From positions 1 through 64,000 of the forward strand of contig SABY01000003.1 of NCBI GenBank assembly GCA_009928785.1: 64,000 nucleotides of DNA, in the 5' to 3' direction. This DNA comes from Clostridia bacterium. GTDB taxonomy: Bacteria > Bacteroidota > Bacteroidia > Bacteroidales > 4484-276. The position numbers were made by a program, and so were the translations under genes. Position 1 is the stretch's first letter, and each line of letters begins with the position of its first letter. The notes beneath the pieces are model-generated. The model saw only the letters and a program-made list of their open reading frames with translations, was not told the DNA's origin and did no database searches. This document shows positions 27,040-35,149 of the stretch, piece by piece.

Positions 27040-28935
27040 ATGAAGAAGAGATTATTAAAAGGTTTGTTGATCCTGTTTTCTTTTTTGCTTGTCGCAAATG
27101 GGCAGAGCCAAACCATGGCAGATCAGTTGCCCGAAAATTACCGCAAAGCTTATCAGGCTGGCACCCGTTCGGCGGATGGAAAACCAGGCCCGAATTATTG
27201 GATAAACCACGCCAGCTATAATATTGATGTGGAAGTGATGCCAGCCAATGGATCTATTAGCGGCAAAGCCACCATCAGTTACACCAACAACAGCCCCGAT
27301 ACTTTAACGCAATTGGTTTTTAGGCTTTATCAGGACATTTACAAAAAAGGCAATGCCCGCCAGTTTCCGCTCGGCAACTCCGATCTCACCGACGGTGTTC
27401 AGATTTCTGCCCTGACTATTGATGGAAAATCTTATGATGTAGAAGCAAATAAGGTGTCAAGATCGGTCACGAATATGACCGTACAACTTTTGGAGCCGCT
27501 GCTGAAAAATAAAACCGCTGAGATAAAAATAGAATGGAATTTTAAATTGCCGCAAAAGAGGTTTGTTCGTTTTGGGCAGTACCGCCCCGATCATTTATTT
27601 GCCGCTTATTGGTACCCGCAAATAGCTGTTTACGACGACATCGATGGCTGGGACAAAAACGAATACGTGGGCATGGTAGAGTTTTATAATGATCACAACG
27701 ATTTCGATGTAAATATTACTGTGCCAGGTGGCTTTGCAGTGTGGGGCACAGGTATTTTGCAAAATCCTGCCGAAGTGCTGGGCACAGCCAAAGCCAGGCT
27801 GCTGGAGAAGGCTGCCGGCAGTGACCAAATCGAGCGCATTATTGAGGCAAACGATTATCAGAATCTTGATAAATTTACAAATTTTGCCAGCAGCACCTGG
27901 CAATTCCACGCTGACGCGGTTCCCGATTTTGCTTTTGCGGTAAGCAGTATTTCCCAATGGGATGCCACAAGTGTTGTTGTCGATTCGGCATCAGGCCGGC
28001 GGGTTCTCATTTCGGCGGTGTATCCTCCCGGACAAACGCATTACGACCAGGTGGCTGGCATAGCGCGTGAGGCCGTACAATATATGTCGTTCCAGTGGCC
28101 AGGCGTTGCTTTTCCTTATCCGGCGGCTACGGTTTTTGCCAATAGCCTCAAAACCGGTGGCATGGAGTTCCCGATGATGGCCAACGACGGCGCCCCCGAC
28201 GACTTCGCCGACTTGCAGGGGCTGACCTACCACGAGATTTTTCACAACTATTTCCCATTTGCCCTGGGCACCAACGAACGCAAATATGCTTTTATGGATG
28301 AGGGCTGGGCGCATTATTTTCCCACTGGTTTCCTGGCCGAAGTGTCGCCCGAAACTATTTATTTCCAGCGCTCCATTCATAATTATGCTGCTTTCGCAGG
28401 AAGTGAAAACGAGCTACCTCCTATGATTCCTACCTATATCTTTAACGACTATACTACTCAGCGCATGGCTGCCTACACGCGTCCGGCAGTGGCATATCAT
28501 CTGCTGCGCCAGGAGCTTGGCGATGCACTTTTTGGTAGCGCTTTGCGCGAATATATGCGCCGCTGGCAGGGCAAACACCCGATGCCTTACGACTTTTTTG
28601 CCACCTTTGATGATGTGGCCGGGCAATCGCTGGAGTGGTTTTGGAAACCCTGGTTTTTTGATCGCGGCATTCCTGATCTGGCAGTAGAAGCTCCCGACGA
28701 GCACAACGTTGTGAGTATCCGGCGCCTGGGTTCGATGCCCGTGCCGGTATATCTTCAAATTGATTTTACGGACGGAACCAGCGCCATTATCGAAAAAAAA
28801 GCAAGTGTATGGAAAGATGGAAAACACACAGTGGAAGTTTCGGTGCCATCCCAAAAAACCATAAAAAGTATGGTGCTCGGCAACGAATGGATTCCCGACA
28901 GCAAGCCCGACGACAACCACTGGCAAATGCGTTAA
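27040..28935 (+). CDS. M1-family zinc metallopeptidase
   Basis: A 631-residue exported gluzincin related to aminopeptidase N. Signal peptide ends near LLVANGQSQ. The N-terminal beta-sandwich carries a conserved YNIDVEVMPANGSISGKATISYTN opening. GGMEFPMM corresponds to the exopeptidase GxMEN motif, and the zinc site is HEIFH (398-402) with Glu421 in DEGWAHYF, spacing HExxH-x18-E as in the family. It lacks the C-terminal ERAP domain, so it resembles the shorter Bacteroidota M1 proteins. ATG 27040 is chosen over GTG 27007 because it precedes a clean signal peptide. Confidence 0.88.
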   Translation: MKKRLLKGLLILFSFLLVANGQSQTMADQLPENYRKAYQAGTRSADGKPGPNYWINHASYNIDVEVMPANGSISGKATISYTNNSPDTLTQLVFRLYQDIYKKGNARQFPLGNSDLTDGVQISALTIDGKSYDVEANKVSRSVTNMTVQLLEPLLKNKTAEIKIEWNFKLPQKRFVRFGQYRPDHLFAAYWYPQIAVYDDIDGWDKNEYVGMVEFYNDHNDFDVNITVPGGFAVWGTGILQNPAEVLGTAKARLLEKAAGSDQIERIIEANDYQNLDKFTNFASSTWQFHADAVPDFAFAVSSISQWDATSVVVDSASGRRVLISAVYPPGQTHYDQVAGIAREAVQYMSFQWPGVAFPYPAATVFANSLKTGGMEFPMMANDGAPDDFADLQGLTYHEIFHNYFPFALGTNERKYAFMDEGWAHYFPTGFLAEVSPETIYFQRSIHNYAAFAGSENELPPMIPTYIFNDYTTQRMAAYTRPAVAYHLLRQELGDALFGSALREYMRRWQGKHPMPYDFFATFDDVAGQSLEWFWKPWFFDRGIPDLAVEAPDEHNVVSIRRLGSMPVPVYLQIDFTDGTSAIIEKKASVWKDGKHTVEVSVPSQKTIKSMVLGNEWIPDSKPDDNHWQMR

Positions 28936-28995
28936 TGCTTTTAGTAACAAACTTTTATGGTGCTGGCTTGTTTATTTGTCACAACACAAGCCCCT

Positions 28996-29613
28996 ATGAA
29001 AAAACATGCAAAAGATTTATTTCATCAGCTTTTTCCGTCATACGTCATTAAAAGCGAAAACGATCAGATGAGTCAAAATCAGCCTTTGATCAGGGATGCA
29101 GATTATAAAAAAGAATTTGATTCCTGGAAAAACTCGCCGGCGCAGAACCTCATGCGCGAGCAGTTGTCGGAAAGCTATCTTAACCGCAGCAAAAACGAAT
29201 CTTCTATTCAGATCGCGCTATATACCGCCCCCGGAGCCATCGGCCTCACACTTAAACTGCCTGAACAAACCGACATAAAATATTACCGCTTCGTGCTTGA
29301 CTGTTTGTGTGAACAGTTGATGACGCTTAAATATAGCCTCTATAGTTCATCCCTCGAAGAAAAGCCCGGAGCCAATGAAAAAAACCATCTTTTCGAAAGA
29401 TATTATCTGAAGCCTGACATCCTAAACGCTGGCTATCCGATCAATCAGCTTTATGGCAGCATAATGCTGGAGCTGGAGATTGAGGCAGATCAGGTAAAAT
29501 ACCTGAAAGTGATGAGCACCTACCATACCGGTTATAACTACATGCCACCACTGGGTTTCGATGCGTTGGTGCGCTATCTGTTCTCTTGCAAAGCGTCGGG
29601 TAACGGTGAATAA
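28996..29613 (+). CDS. Protein of unknown function
   Basis: I do not recognise this 205-residue protein. It has no signal peptide or membrane helix. It begins MKKHAKDLFHQLFPSY, has a central SSIQIALYTAPGAIGLTLKLPE stretch and a long YYRFVLDCLCEQLMTLKYSLY amphipathic segment, and ends YMPPLGFDALVRYLFSCKASG. Composition is that of an ordinary soluble protein. An ATG at 29068 and a GTG-type start at 28957 are alternatives. Its 3' end overlaps the convergent next gene by 40 bases. Confidence 0.6.
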   Translation: MKKHAKDLFHQLFPSYVIKSENDQMSQNQPLIRDADYKKEFDSWKNSPAQNLMREQLSESYLNRSKNESSIQIALYTAPGAIGLTLKLPEQTDIKYYRFVLDCLCEQLMTLKYSLYSSSLEEKPGANEKNHLFERYYLKPDILNAGYPINQLYGSIMLELEIEADQVKYLKVMSTYHTGYNYMPPLGFDALVRYLFSCKASGNGE

Positions 29614-30101
29614 TTAAGCGCATCAAAATCGATCACCTTGAGCTGCCAACGGCCATCAATAGGAATTTTGCGATAATAAAAAGGCTTCAATAAAAAGCCT
29701 GCTGCTATCATCGAGCCACCGATAATTGCGGTAGTTTTATCCACCAGCGGATATTCGTTGTACAGGATACCGTTAACTCCGGACATACTTATATAGGCCA
29801 GGCCACTCAATATCAATGCTTTTATCGAAAACCTGTAAACAAATCCGCGGAAGCGAAACATCTTTTTTATCTGCTGTAACTGAATGATGATGGAGTAGTC
29901 GAGCGTAAGCGTGCTGTCGGTAAGTTGGGTGAGGGTGCCTTTGAGGCGTGTTTCGTTTACCAGCAACTCGATTTTGCTGCCGGGCGAATATTTGAAGTTT
30001 TTGGCCGTACCGGTTTTTTCGACCACCAGATATTGCTGTGCCTGCATGGCCGGAAGAACGAGGAATAGGATAAATAGCAACGTCGAAAACCGGATTATCA
30101 T
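29574..30101 (-). CDS. Exported/membrane protein of unknown function
   Basis: A 175-residue protein with a signal peptide (MIIRFSTLLFILFLVLPAMQAQQ), a short beta-rich part (KIELLVNETRLKGTLTQLTDSTLTLDY) and two further hydrophobic stretches (about 96-112 and 123-140), so it is probably exported and membrane-attached. No family recognised. The last 40 bases overlap the 3' end of the plus-strand gene before it. Confidence 0.55.
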   Translation of the reverse strand: MIIRFSTLLFILFLVLPAMQAQQYLVVEKTGTAKNFKYSPGSKIELLVNETRLKGTLTQLTDSTLTLDYSIIIQLQQIKKMFRFRGFVYRFSIKALILSGLAYISMSGVNGILYNEYPLVDKTTAIIGGSMIAAGFLLKPFYYRKIPIDGRWQLKVIDFDALNYSPLPDALQENR

Positions 30102-30584
30102 GGGATAAATCTGAAAGTAAAAGCCGCTAAAGTAGGTAAAAAATCAAGTGTTTCAGCCTTTTCTGTGTGGCTGACGTCTGATAATTTTTAAATGGGAAAT
30201 ATCCGAGCCTTTTTTCATCATCATTTTTTTAATTTCTATGTAAAAGCAACTAACCCAGGCCAAAAAGCACAGGGTTAGTAAATTTGAAGGCTCTGATATT
30301 ATTTATTGGTTGTAGCTCATCTTTAGCAACTCAGTAACCCTGCCCTTTAGGGCAGGGTCAGAAAGTACTGCCAGAAACTGGCGGGCTTTAGCCCGCAATA
30401 CTTTTACATCACTATCTCTCCATGAACTCCTCATAACATGCTCTTTATTTGGGATAGAGATTACTGAAACACTATTGCCTTTTTACCCCCGACCTTTAGG
30501 CCGGGGTTAGTGAACAGCCTGACCACAAAATTTTATATCAGAGCCAATTTGAATAAACATGATTAAACAGATATTGAAACTGCA
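30102..30584. repeat. Spacer with three TTTA-loop palindromes
   Basis: No gene is seen in this 480-base spacer. It holds three G+C-rich palindromes sharing a TTTA loop: CCCTGCCC/GGGCAGGG at 30338-30357, GCGGGC/GCCCGC at 30381-30396, and CCCCGaCC/GGcCGGGG at 30487-30506 (one mismatch). The third and a related copy at 33085-33095 are both followed by GGTTAGTG, so they belong to one dispersed REP-like family. Confidence 0.75.
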
Positions 30585-31379
30585 TTACTGAAGAACAATC
30601 ACCGCCTTTGGCTCGATGACGCGGAAAACAAACGATTCGGTGAGGTAAAGCTGTACTTCGTTTTGGGAGTGCGATTCATAGCCTATCGATAAGTCCTGGC
30701 CAAGAACGAGTTTGAAATCGCCGCCACGCAACGACACCATAGCTCCTTCGGTGATGTATGGGCTGATGATGATCTTGCCGCCCATCAGGCGTTCGATGTG
30801 CGAAAACAGGGGGTAACCTTTGACGTAAGTCATCAGCTCTTCCCATTTTTCGATACCCAGCACCAGGTTGTAAGGTCCTTCCATCGAAGCCTTTGTAAAT
30901 GTGGCAATGCCGCGGGCAATTACGTTGAGGATGCCTTCAGGATTTTCGGGGAAAGCAATAGGTTGGTGATCCGAAGATTGAAGCAATCCCTTGATGCCTG
31001 CTTCGGGCAAACCGTGATAGATGGCCTTTTCTTCAAATTCGGCCATTTTGCGGGCAGCAGCTTCCAGCGCATCAAGATCGGCATCTTTGGCGCCGCGGCT
31101 TATGTTGTCGAGCTCCCACTGGTTAAGTTTAAAGCTGATGCGTGACTCTACAAGCGGCATTACATCAAAGGTGCCATAGCGCACCTGATCGGTAGGTTGG
31201 TTTTTTTTCAGGTTAAGGCGTCCGGTTGACACCGCCGAAAAATTCCAGCCGTGCGGGCCTTCCACATCTACAAACTTACGCGCCGAGAGCAGATTGCGCA
31301 TCACATCGGCAGCGGTTTCGTTAATTTCTTGCCAGGCAGCATCATTGATGGGTGCCAGCGATCTTCTTAAAATATCCAT
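30585..31379 (-). CDS. Encapsulin nanocompartment shell protein (family 1)
   Basis: A 264-residue HK97-fold shell protein that self-assembles into a hollow protein compartment. The N-terminus MDILRRSLAPINDAAWQEI, the RKFVDVEGPHGWNFSAVSTGRL block, PLVESRISFKLNQWELD (E-loop/P-domain region), LVLGIEKWEELM and the C-terminal LYLTESFVFRVIEPKAVIVL are diagnostic of linocin/encapsulin family 1. It sits 4 bases after the gene for its cargo, the encapsulated ferritin, whose C-terminus carries a loading peptide. The shell would bind that peptide on its inner surface and accumulate iron mineral. Confidence 0.95.
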   Translation of the reverse strand: MDILRRSLAPINDAAWQEINETAADVMRNLLSARKFVDVEGPHGWNFSAVSTGRLNLKKNQPTDQVRYGTFDVMPLVESRISFKLNQWELDNISRGAKDADLDALEAAARKMAEFEEKAIYHGLPEAGIKGLLQSSDHQPIAFPENPEGILNVIARGIATFTKASMEGPYNLVLGIEKWEELMTYVKGYPLFSHIERLMGGKIIISPYITEGAMVSLRGGDFKLVLGQDLSIGYESHSQNEVQLYLTESFVFRVIEPKAVIVLQ

Positions 31380-31383
31380 GGTG

Positions 31384-31740
31384 TTATTGTTTTAAATTTC
31401 CAATTCCTAAATCTTCGTTGCCTTCTTCTTTTTCTTTCTCATCGCCAACAGCACCTTCTTCAATTTCGGTGATGTCGCCGGTGGTAAAAAGATAGGTTTT
31501 AAGCTCTTCGTCCCAGGCTGGCATGTTGCGCCGCAGATATTCGAGTGCCATGCAGGCATGTTCTATTTCTTCGTCGCGGTTGTGCTCCAGGATTTTCTTG
31601 AGCTGCTGGTCTTTGGTAACATCCACACGTTGTTGGTACCACATCACGGCTTCTACTTCCTCGATGAGGCTGCGCAGGGCGCGGGTGTAATCTCTGGTTT
31701 TTTCGCTGAGTTCTTCAGCGGGTTCGTGATAATCGCTCAT
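31384..31740 (-). CDS. Encapsulated ferritin-like ferroxidase (EncFtn)
   Basis: A 118-residue cargo protein that oxidises Fe(II) inside the encapsulin shell. The start MSDYHEPAEELSEKTRDY fits the family; a reading continuing up to 31872 only adds unrelated residues. The residues corresponding to the ferroxidase site of Rhodospirillum EncFtn are present with an offset of four: Glu28 (family Glu32), Trp34, Tyr35, Glu58 (Glu62) and His61 (His65) in HNRDEEIEH. Glu27 and Glu30 match the metal-entry site. After a Glu-rich linker (92-109) comes the terminal loading peptide DLGIGNLKQ, close to the LGIGSLK consensus. The shell gene follows 4 bases later. Confidence 0.94.
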   Translation of the reverse strand: MSDYHEPAEELSEKTRDYTRALRSLIEEVEAVMWYQQRVDVTKDQQLKKILEHNRDEEIEHACMALEYLRRNMPAWDEELKTYLFTTGDITEIEEGAVGDEKEKEEGNEDLGIGNLKQ

Positions 31741-31763
31741 ATTTGTTTTTTTTAGATGAATGG

Positions 31764-31821
31764 CAAATATACAAATTTCGGCTAAAAGGCGTTGTAATTC
31801 CGGCATTTGGCTTAGGCCAAA
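31764..31821 (-). promoter_or_regulatory. Encapsulin operon promoter and adjacent palindrome
   Basis: On the minus strand TATATTTG (31771-31764) is a perfect Bacteroidota -7 box 23 bases before the EncFtn ATG; the -33 element is weak. Just upstream, 31806-31821 reads TTTGGC-TTAG-GCCAAA, a 6+4+6 inverted repeat between this promoter and the divergent redoxin gene. It could be an operator for either gene; no known iron or redox box is matched. Confidence 0.5.
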
Positions 31822-31863
31822 AAATATGTCAAGGCTTTTAGCACAACGGAATACGAGGGTTTT

Positions 31864-33060
31864 ATGAAGCATAAAGATTTAGAAAGTTTAACAACGCGCT
31901 ATCGTTTGCGGTGGTTGTGTCAGCGTTTACTTTTGATGGTAATAATGGGATTTCTGTTTTATAGCTGCCGCCAGACCAATGAGCCGGATGCTGCCGTGGT
32001 ATCGGGGGCGTTTCCACCGGGTGCATCGGGCAAAATATTACTAAGCGAGCTAACTCCTGAGAAAGTCATCGGCATCGACTCGACCGTGGTGGCTCCCGGC
32101 GAAACCTTCCTGCTTAATGCTTACCCTGCCGGAATTGGTCTTTATTTATTGCATTACGACGACAAAAACCAAAAGATAGCGTTGGTGATCGATAAGGGCG
32201 ACACCCTTTTACTTACAGCAGACACCAATGGATTTTACAAAATATCGGGCAACGCCGATTCGCAGTTGCTGATGCAATATGCCAATGCCGCACGGGAGTT
32301 GCGGCTGTCGCTCGATTCGTTGGGAACTATCGTGCTGGCAAGTCGCAGCAAGGATGATTTTGTTGGATTAAAAACCGACACCGACCGGTATGTTGATAGC
32401 GCTATGGCAGCTCACCGGAAGTTTGTTGAGCGACTCATTTTGCAGCACCCTTCTTCGCTGGCCTCGCTGCTGCTGGTTAATACTTATTTCGCCGGCAATC
32501 TGCTCTTACCCATTGATTCGTTTCCCAATCTTTATCGCATTATCGCCGATAGCGCCGGGGCACGCTATCCCGGGAATGCGCACGTTTTGCATCACATCAG
32601 CCGTGTAGAAAGTGCAGAGCAGCAGCGTGAGCAGGAGCAAATGCTGGCCGAGCGGCTGCTTCCTGGTCGAAAGTTGCCTGAATTTTCTTTGCCTGATGAA
32701 AACGGAAATTTGGTAACAGCGTCATCTTTCAAAAACCAACCGATAATCCTTTTTCTGTGGGCTTCCTGGTCACCCGAAAGCCGTGCAGCCATCCAACAAC
32801 TCAAAGCGCTCACCATCGACATCCCTATACTGGCTATTTCTTTCGACAGCGACAGCCAAATTTGGAAGGCTGCTGTTAAAATCGAAAATACTTCCTGGAC
32901 GCACATTAACGATTCGCAAGGAATGTCGGGGGCAGCAGCAAAGCTATTTGGCGCAAGCCGCCACCTGCCTTATTTTATCCTCGCCGACAGCAGCAGTACC
33001 ATCATTGCCTCAACCAGCCGTTTTCGTGAATTGACCGAGGCATTGGACAAGCTGAAATAG
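31864..33060 (+). CDS. Redoxin-fold lipoprotein lacking the CxxC pair
   Basis: A 398-residue lipoprotein, with Cys35 in a LFYSC lipobox after an unusually long basic N-terminus. An N-terminal DUF4369-like beta domain (about 45-135) is followed by a helical linker and a C-terminal AhpC/TSA (TlpA-like) thioredoxin fold (about 265-398, starting LPGRKLPEFSLPDENGNLV). The catalytic motif normally WCxxC reads WASWSPES at 299-306, so both redox cysteines are Ser. The cis-Pro region is kept (ASRHLPYFILAD). It therefore cannot act as a thiol oxidoreductase by the usual mechanism. It is divergent from the encapsulin operon (123-base spacer). Confidence 0.8.
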   Translation: MKHKDLESLTTRYRLRWLCQRLLLMVIMGFLFYSCRQTNEPDAAVVSGAFPPGASGKILLSELTPEKVIGIDSTVVAPGETFLLNAYPAGIGLYLLHYDDKNQKIALVIDKGDTLLLTADTNGFYKISGNADSQLLMQYANAARELRLSLDSLGTIVLASRSKDDFVGLKTDTDRYVDSAMAAHRKFVERLILQHPSSLASLLLVNTYFAGNLLLPIDSFPNLYRIIADSAGARYPGNAHVLHHISRVESAEQQREQEQMLAERLLPGRKLPEFSLPDENGNLVTASSFKNQPIILFLWASWSPESRAAIQQLKALTIDIPILAISFDSDSQIWKAAVKIENTSWTHINDSQGMSGAAAKLFGASRHLPYFILADSSSTIIASTSRFRELTEALDKLK

Positions 33061-33138
33061 GCAGCCAAAAGATTGCAAACCGCAGCCTTTAAGGCAGAAG
33101 GTTAGTGTGGTTGATGATAGTAAATTTGACGTTGCTAT

Positions 33139-33167
33139 TTTGCTCGTCATAACTTTTATTAGATTTG
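33139..33167 (+). promoter_or_regulatory. Promoter for the cohesin-like protein gene
   Basis: TTTG (33139-33142) and TAGATTTG (33160-33167) are separated by 17 bases and match the Bacteroidota -33/-7 pattern. Transcription should begin about 40 bases before the ATG at 33214. Confidence 0.55.
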
Positions 33168-33213
33168 TGGTGCTCTTATCAAATTGTTAATCCTGGTAAA
33201 AAAACATAAGAAG

Positions 33214-34446
33214 ATGAAGAAATCTATCCTTATCCTAACCCTTTTAGTTGTGCTTCTGGGTGCAACAGTCCGGGCGCAAAATCCGACCATCAGTATCTCC
33301 CAGCAATCCGCCTGCCCTGGCAGTGATGTAGCCGTGAGCATTAATGCCACCAACCTGCTACAAATAGGAGCCATCACACTCTTTATTGCTTACGATACTG
33401 CCGCAGTGCAATACATTACGCTCAACAACGTACATCCAGAGCTCGGCGGGTTGCTTTACAACCATTTGCTTGCACCGCAACCTATGGTAGCAGTGAGCTG
33501 GGCAAGTATCGCCGGCGCCAATATCGCCGCAGGAAAGCTCTTCGATATACAATATCATTACAAAAATGGGCAAGGCAACTTTGCTTTTCTGCCCAATTGT
33601 GAAATTTCAACAACCGAATTGGTGATTCTGGATGTGGCTTATGGCAGCGGCTCCATACAGTCGTCCATTCAAATTCTTAGTCAACCTGCCGATCAGTTGG
33701 TTTACAGTGGCGAATCGGCTGGCTTTGCTGTGGAAAGCGTCCCAATCACGGCTTACCAATGGCAGCGGAGCACCAATGAGGGAGCTACTTTTGTCAATCT
33801 GGGCGAAACAGCAAATTATTCGGGTATCGACACCCCGACACTTGAAATAGCCACTGCTAACCTAACCATGACTGGCAATCTTTATCGATGCAGGCTCACT
33901 GCCAGCGGGTGCACCATTTATAGCCGCGCTGCCTTGCTGGAAGTGCGGCAGTTGGCCACACAAACTTTTCAGTTTGCGGCAGGCTGGAACACTTTTGCAA
34001 TGGCCGTGCAACCGCTGTCGTTGGATGTTGATGATGTATTTGATGATTTGGGCGATCAATTAATTTTTGTGTCTGATGGGCAGGGAGTGTATTATCCTGC
34101 TGGGGGTGTTAACACACTGCCGCAAATTGATCCGTCAGCAGGTTATTTTTTAAAAATTTCTAACAATGCCTCAATCGTTATCACCGGGATACCCACCGTG
34201 CCTACCTCAATTCCCATCGGTGCCGGCTGGAACCTGCTGCCTGTACTTTTGCCATGTGATGTCGAAATTGGTGCACTGCCTGCAGAGGTGTTATCAAAGA
34301 TAGAAGCCATCTGTGAGATAGCCGGCGGAGAAGTATTCTGGCCTTCCAAAAATATCGAAACGCTCACCACTTTGCAAACCACAAAGATGTATCGCCTAAA
34401 GGCAAACGAAGATTTTTTGTGGGAGTTTCCGGCATGCAATCCCTAA
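33214..34446 (+). CDS. Secreted cohesin-like/Ig-like multidomain protein
   Basis: A 410-residue exported protein: signal peptide ends ATVRAQ. Residues about 22-135 (PTISISQQSACPGSDVAVSINATN...GAITLFIAYDTAAVQY) look like a cohesin-type beta-sandwich. An Ig-like stretch (about 150-245) contains AYQWQRSTNEGATFVNL. Two repeats of a GWN module follow (AAGWNTFAMAVQP at about 260 and GAGWNLLPVLLP at about 335), each ending in a tL...Y.LK segment. There is no typical T9SS sorting domain at the end. The role may be carbohydrate or protein binding on the surface; that is inference. ATG 33214 precedes the signal peptide. Confidence 0.65.
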   Translation: MKKSILILTLLVVLLGATVRAQNPTISISQQSACPGSDVAVSINATNLLQIGAITLFIAYDTAAVQYITLNNVHPELGGLLYNHLLAPQPMVAVSWASIAGANIAAGKLFDIQYHYKNGQGNFAFLPNCEISTTELVILDVAYGSGSIQSSIQILSQPADQLVYSGESAGFAVESVPITAYQWQRSTNEGATFVNLGETANYSGIDTPTLEIATANLTMTGNLYRCRLTASGCTIYSRAALLEVRQLATQTFQFAAGWNTFAMAVQPLSLDVDDVFDDLGDQLIFVSDGQGVYYPAGGVNTLPQIDPSAGYFLKISNNASIVITGIPTVPTSIPIGAGWNLLPVLLPCDVEIGALPAEVLSKIEAICEIAGGEVFWPSKNIETLTTLQTTKMYRLKANEDFLWEFPACNP

Positions 34447-34495
34447 TGGGGCTGAAGTTCGGAAATTTGCGCTTGACGCTGTATTTTAAATCCTT

Positions 34496-34825
34496 TCAAA
34501 ATAGCATCCTATACACTCTTTCGATGTCCTGTGTTAGCTGGCTCACCGAGATGTACTTGCTGTAGCGGCGGTACTCGCGGCCTTCGAAAAAAACGATGAT
34601 GGCCGGATTGGCAAATACGCCATATTGCGCAGCAATGACGGGATGATGCTCGCTGTTGATAAAAGCCAATGACAGAAGCGGAAAATCCTGCTCCGCCATC
34701 TCCTGGATTTTTGGCCGCAGACTTACGCACGGCGCACAGCGGTCGCTGTAGAAATAAAGGATCGAAGCAGCAGCTTTGGCCACCAGCTCATGGGTTTCGT
34801 TAAGATGATGTATTTCGTTATGCAT
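34496..34825 (-). CDS. Small thioredoxin-like protein
   Basis: A 109-residue cytoplasmic thioredoxin-fold protein with the redox motif CAPC (30-33 from the ATG at 34825) in YFYSDRCAPCVSLRPK and the cis-Pro in VFANPAIIVFF. It should carry out disulfide exchange, though its partner is unknown. An ATG at 34858 would add 11 residues. It converges with the cohesin-like protein gene. Confidence 0.8.
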   Translation of the reverse strand: MHNEIHHLNETHELVAKAAASILYFYSDRCAPCVSLRPKIQEMAEQDFPLLSLAFINSEHHPVIAAQYGVFANPAIIVFFEGREYRRYSKYISVSQLTQDIERVYRMLF

Positions 34826-34930
34826 CGGGATATTATTTGGTGATGCAAAAGTACACATGTGTAAATGTGGTGGAAGGTATTTCCCGATAATAATTATTTC
34901 ACCCGTTCGGGATTAAGTATTAATAACCAA

Positions 34931-35140
34931 AAACTGCCGACTGAAAACTGAGGACTGCCAACTGAGAACTGAGGACTGCCGACTGAAAACTGAGGACTGC
35001 CAACTGAGAACTGAGACCTGCCGACTGAAGACTGAGGACTGCCAACTGAGAACTGAGGACTGCCGACTGAGAACTGAGACCTGCTGACTGAGAACTGAGG
35101 ACTGCCAACTGAGAACTGAGACCTGCCAACTGAGAACTGG
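34931..35140. repeat. 21-bp tandem repeat array (about 10 copies)
   Basis: About ten head-to-tail copies of a 21-base unit based on GACTGCCAACTGAGAACTGAG, with small changes (CCGACTGAAAACTG, ACCTGCTGACTG). The copies are contiguous, without spacers, so it is not a CRISPR. It lies between the thioredoxin gene and the Rieske-like lipoprotein gene. The 21-base period leaves an open reading on the minus strand with a 7-residue repeat (QFSVGSP), but there is no sign that it is translated. Confidence 0.9.
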
Positions 35141-35149
35141 AATATGTTT

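Noticed and set aside
34931-35140. CRISPR-like periodic array
   Set aside because: Units are contiguous 21-mers with no unique spacers and no cas genes nearby; it is a minisatellite.
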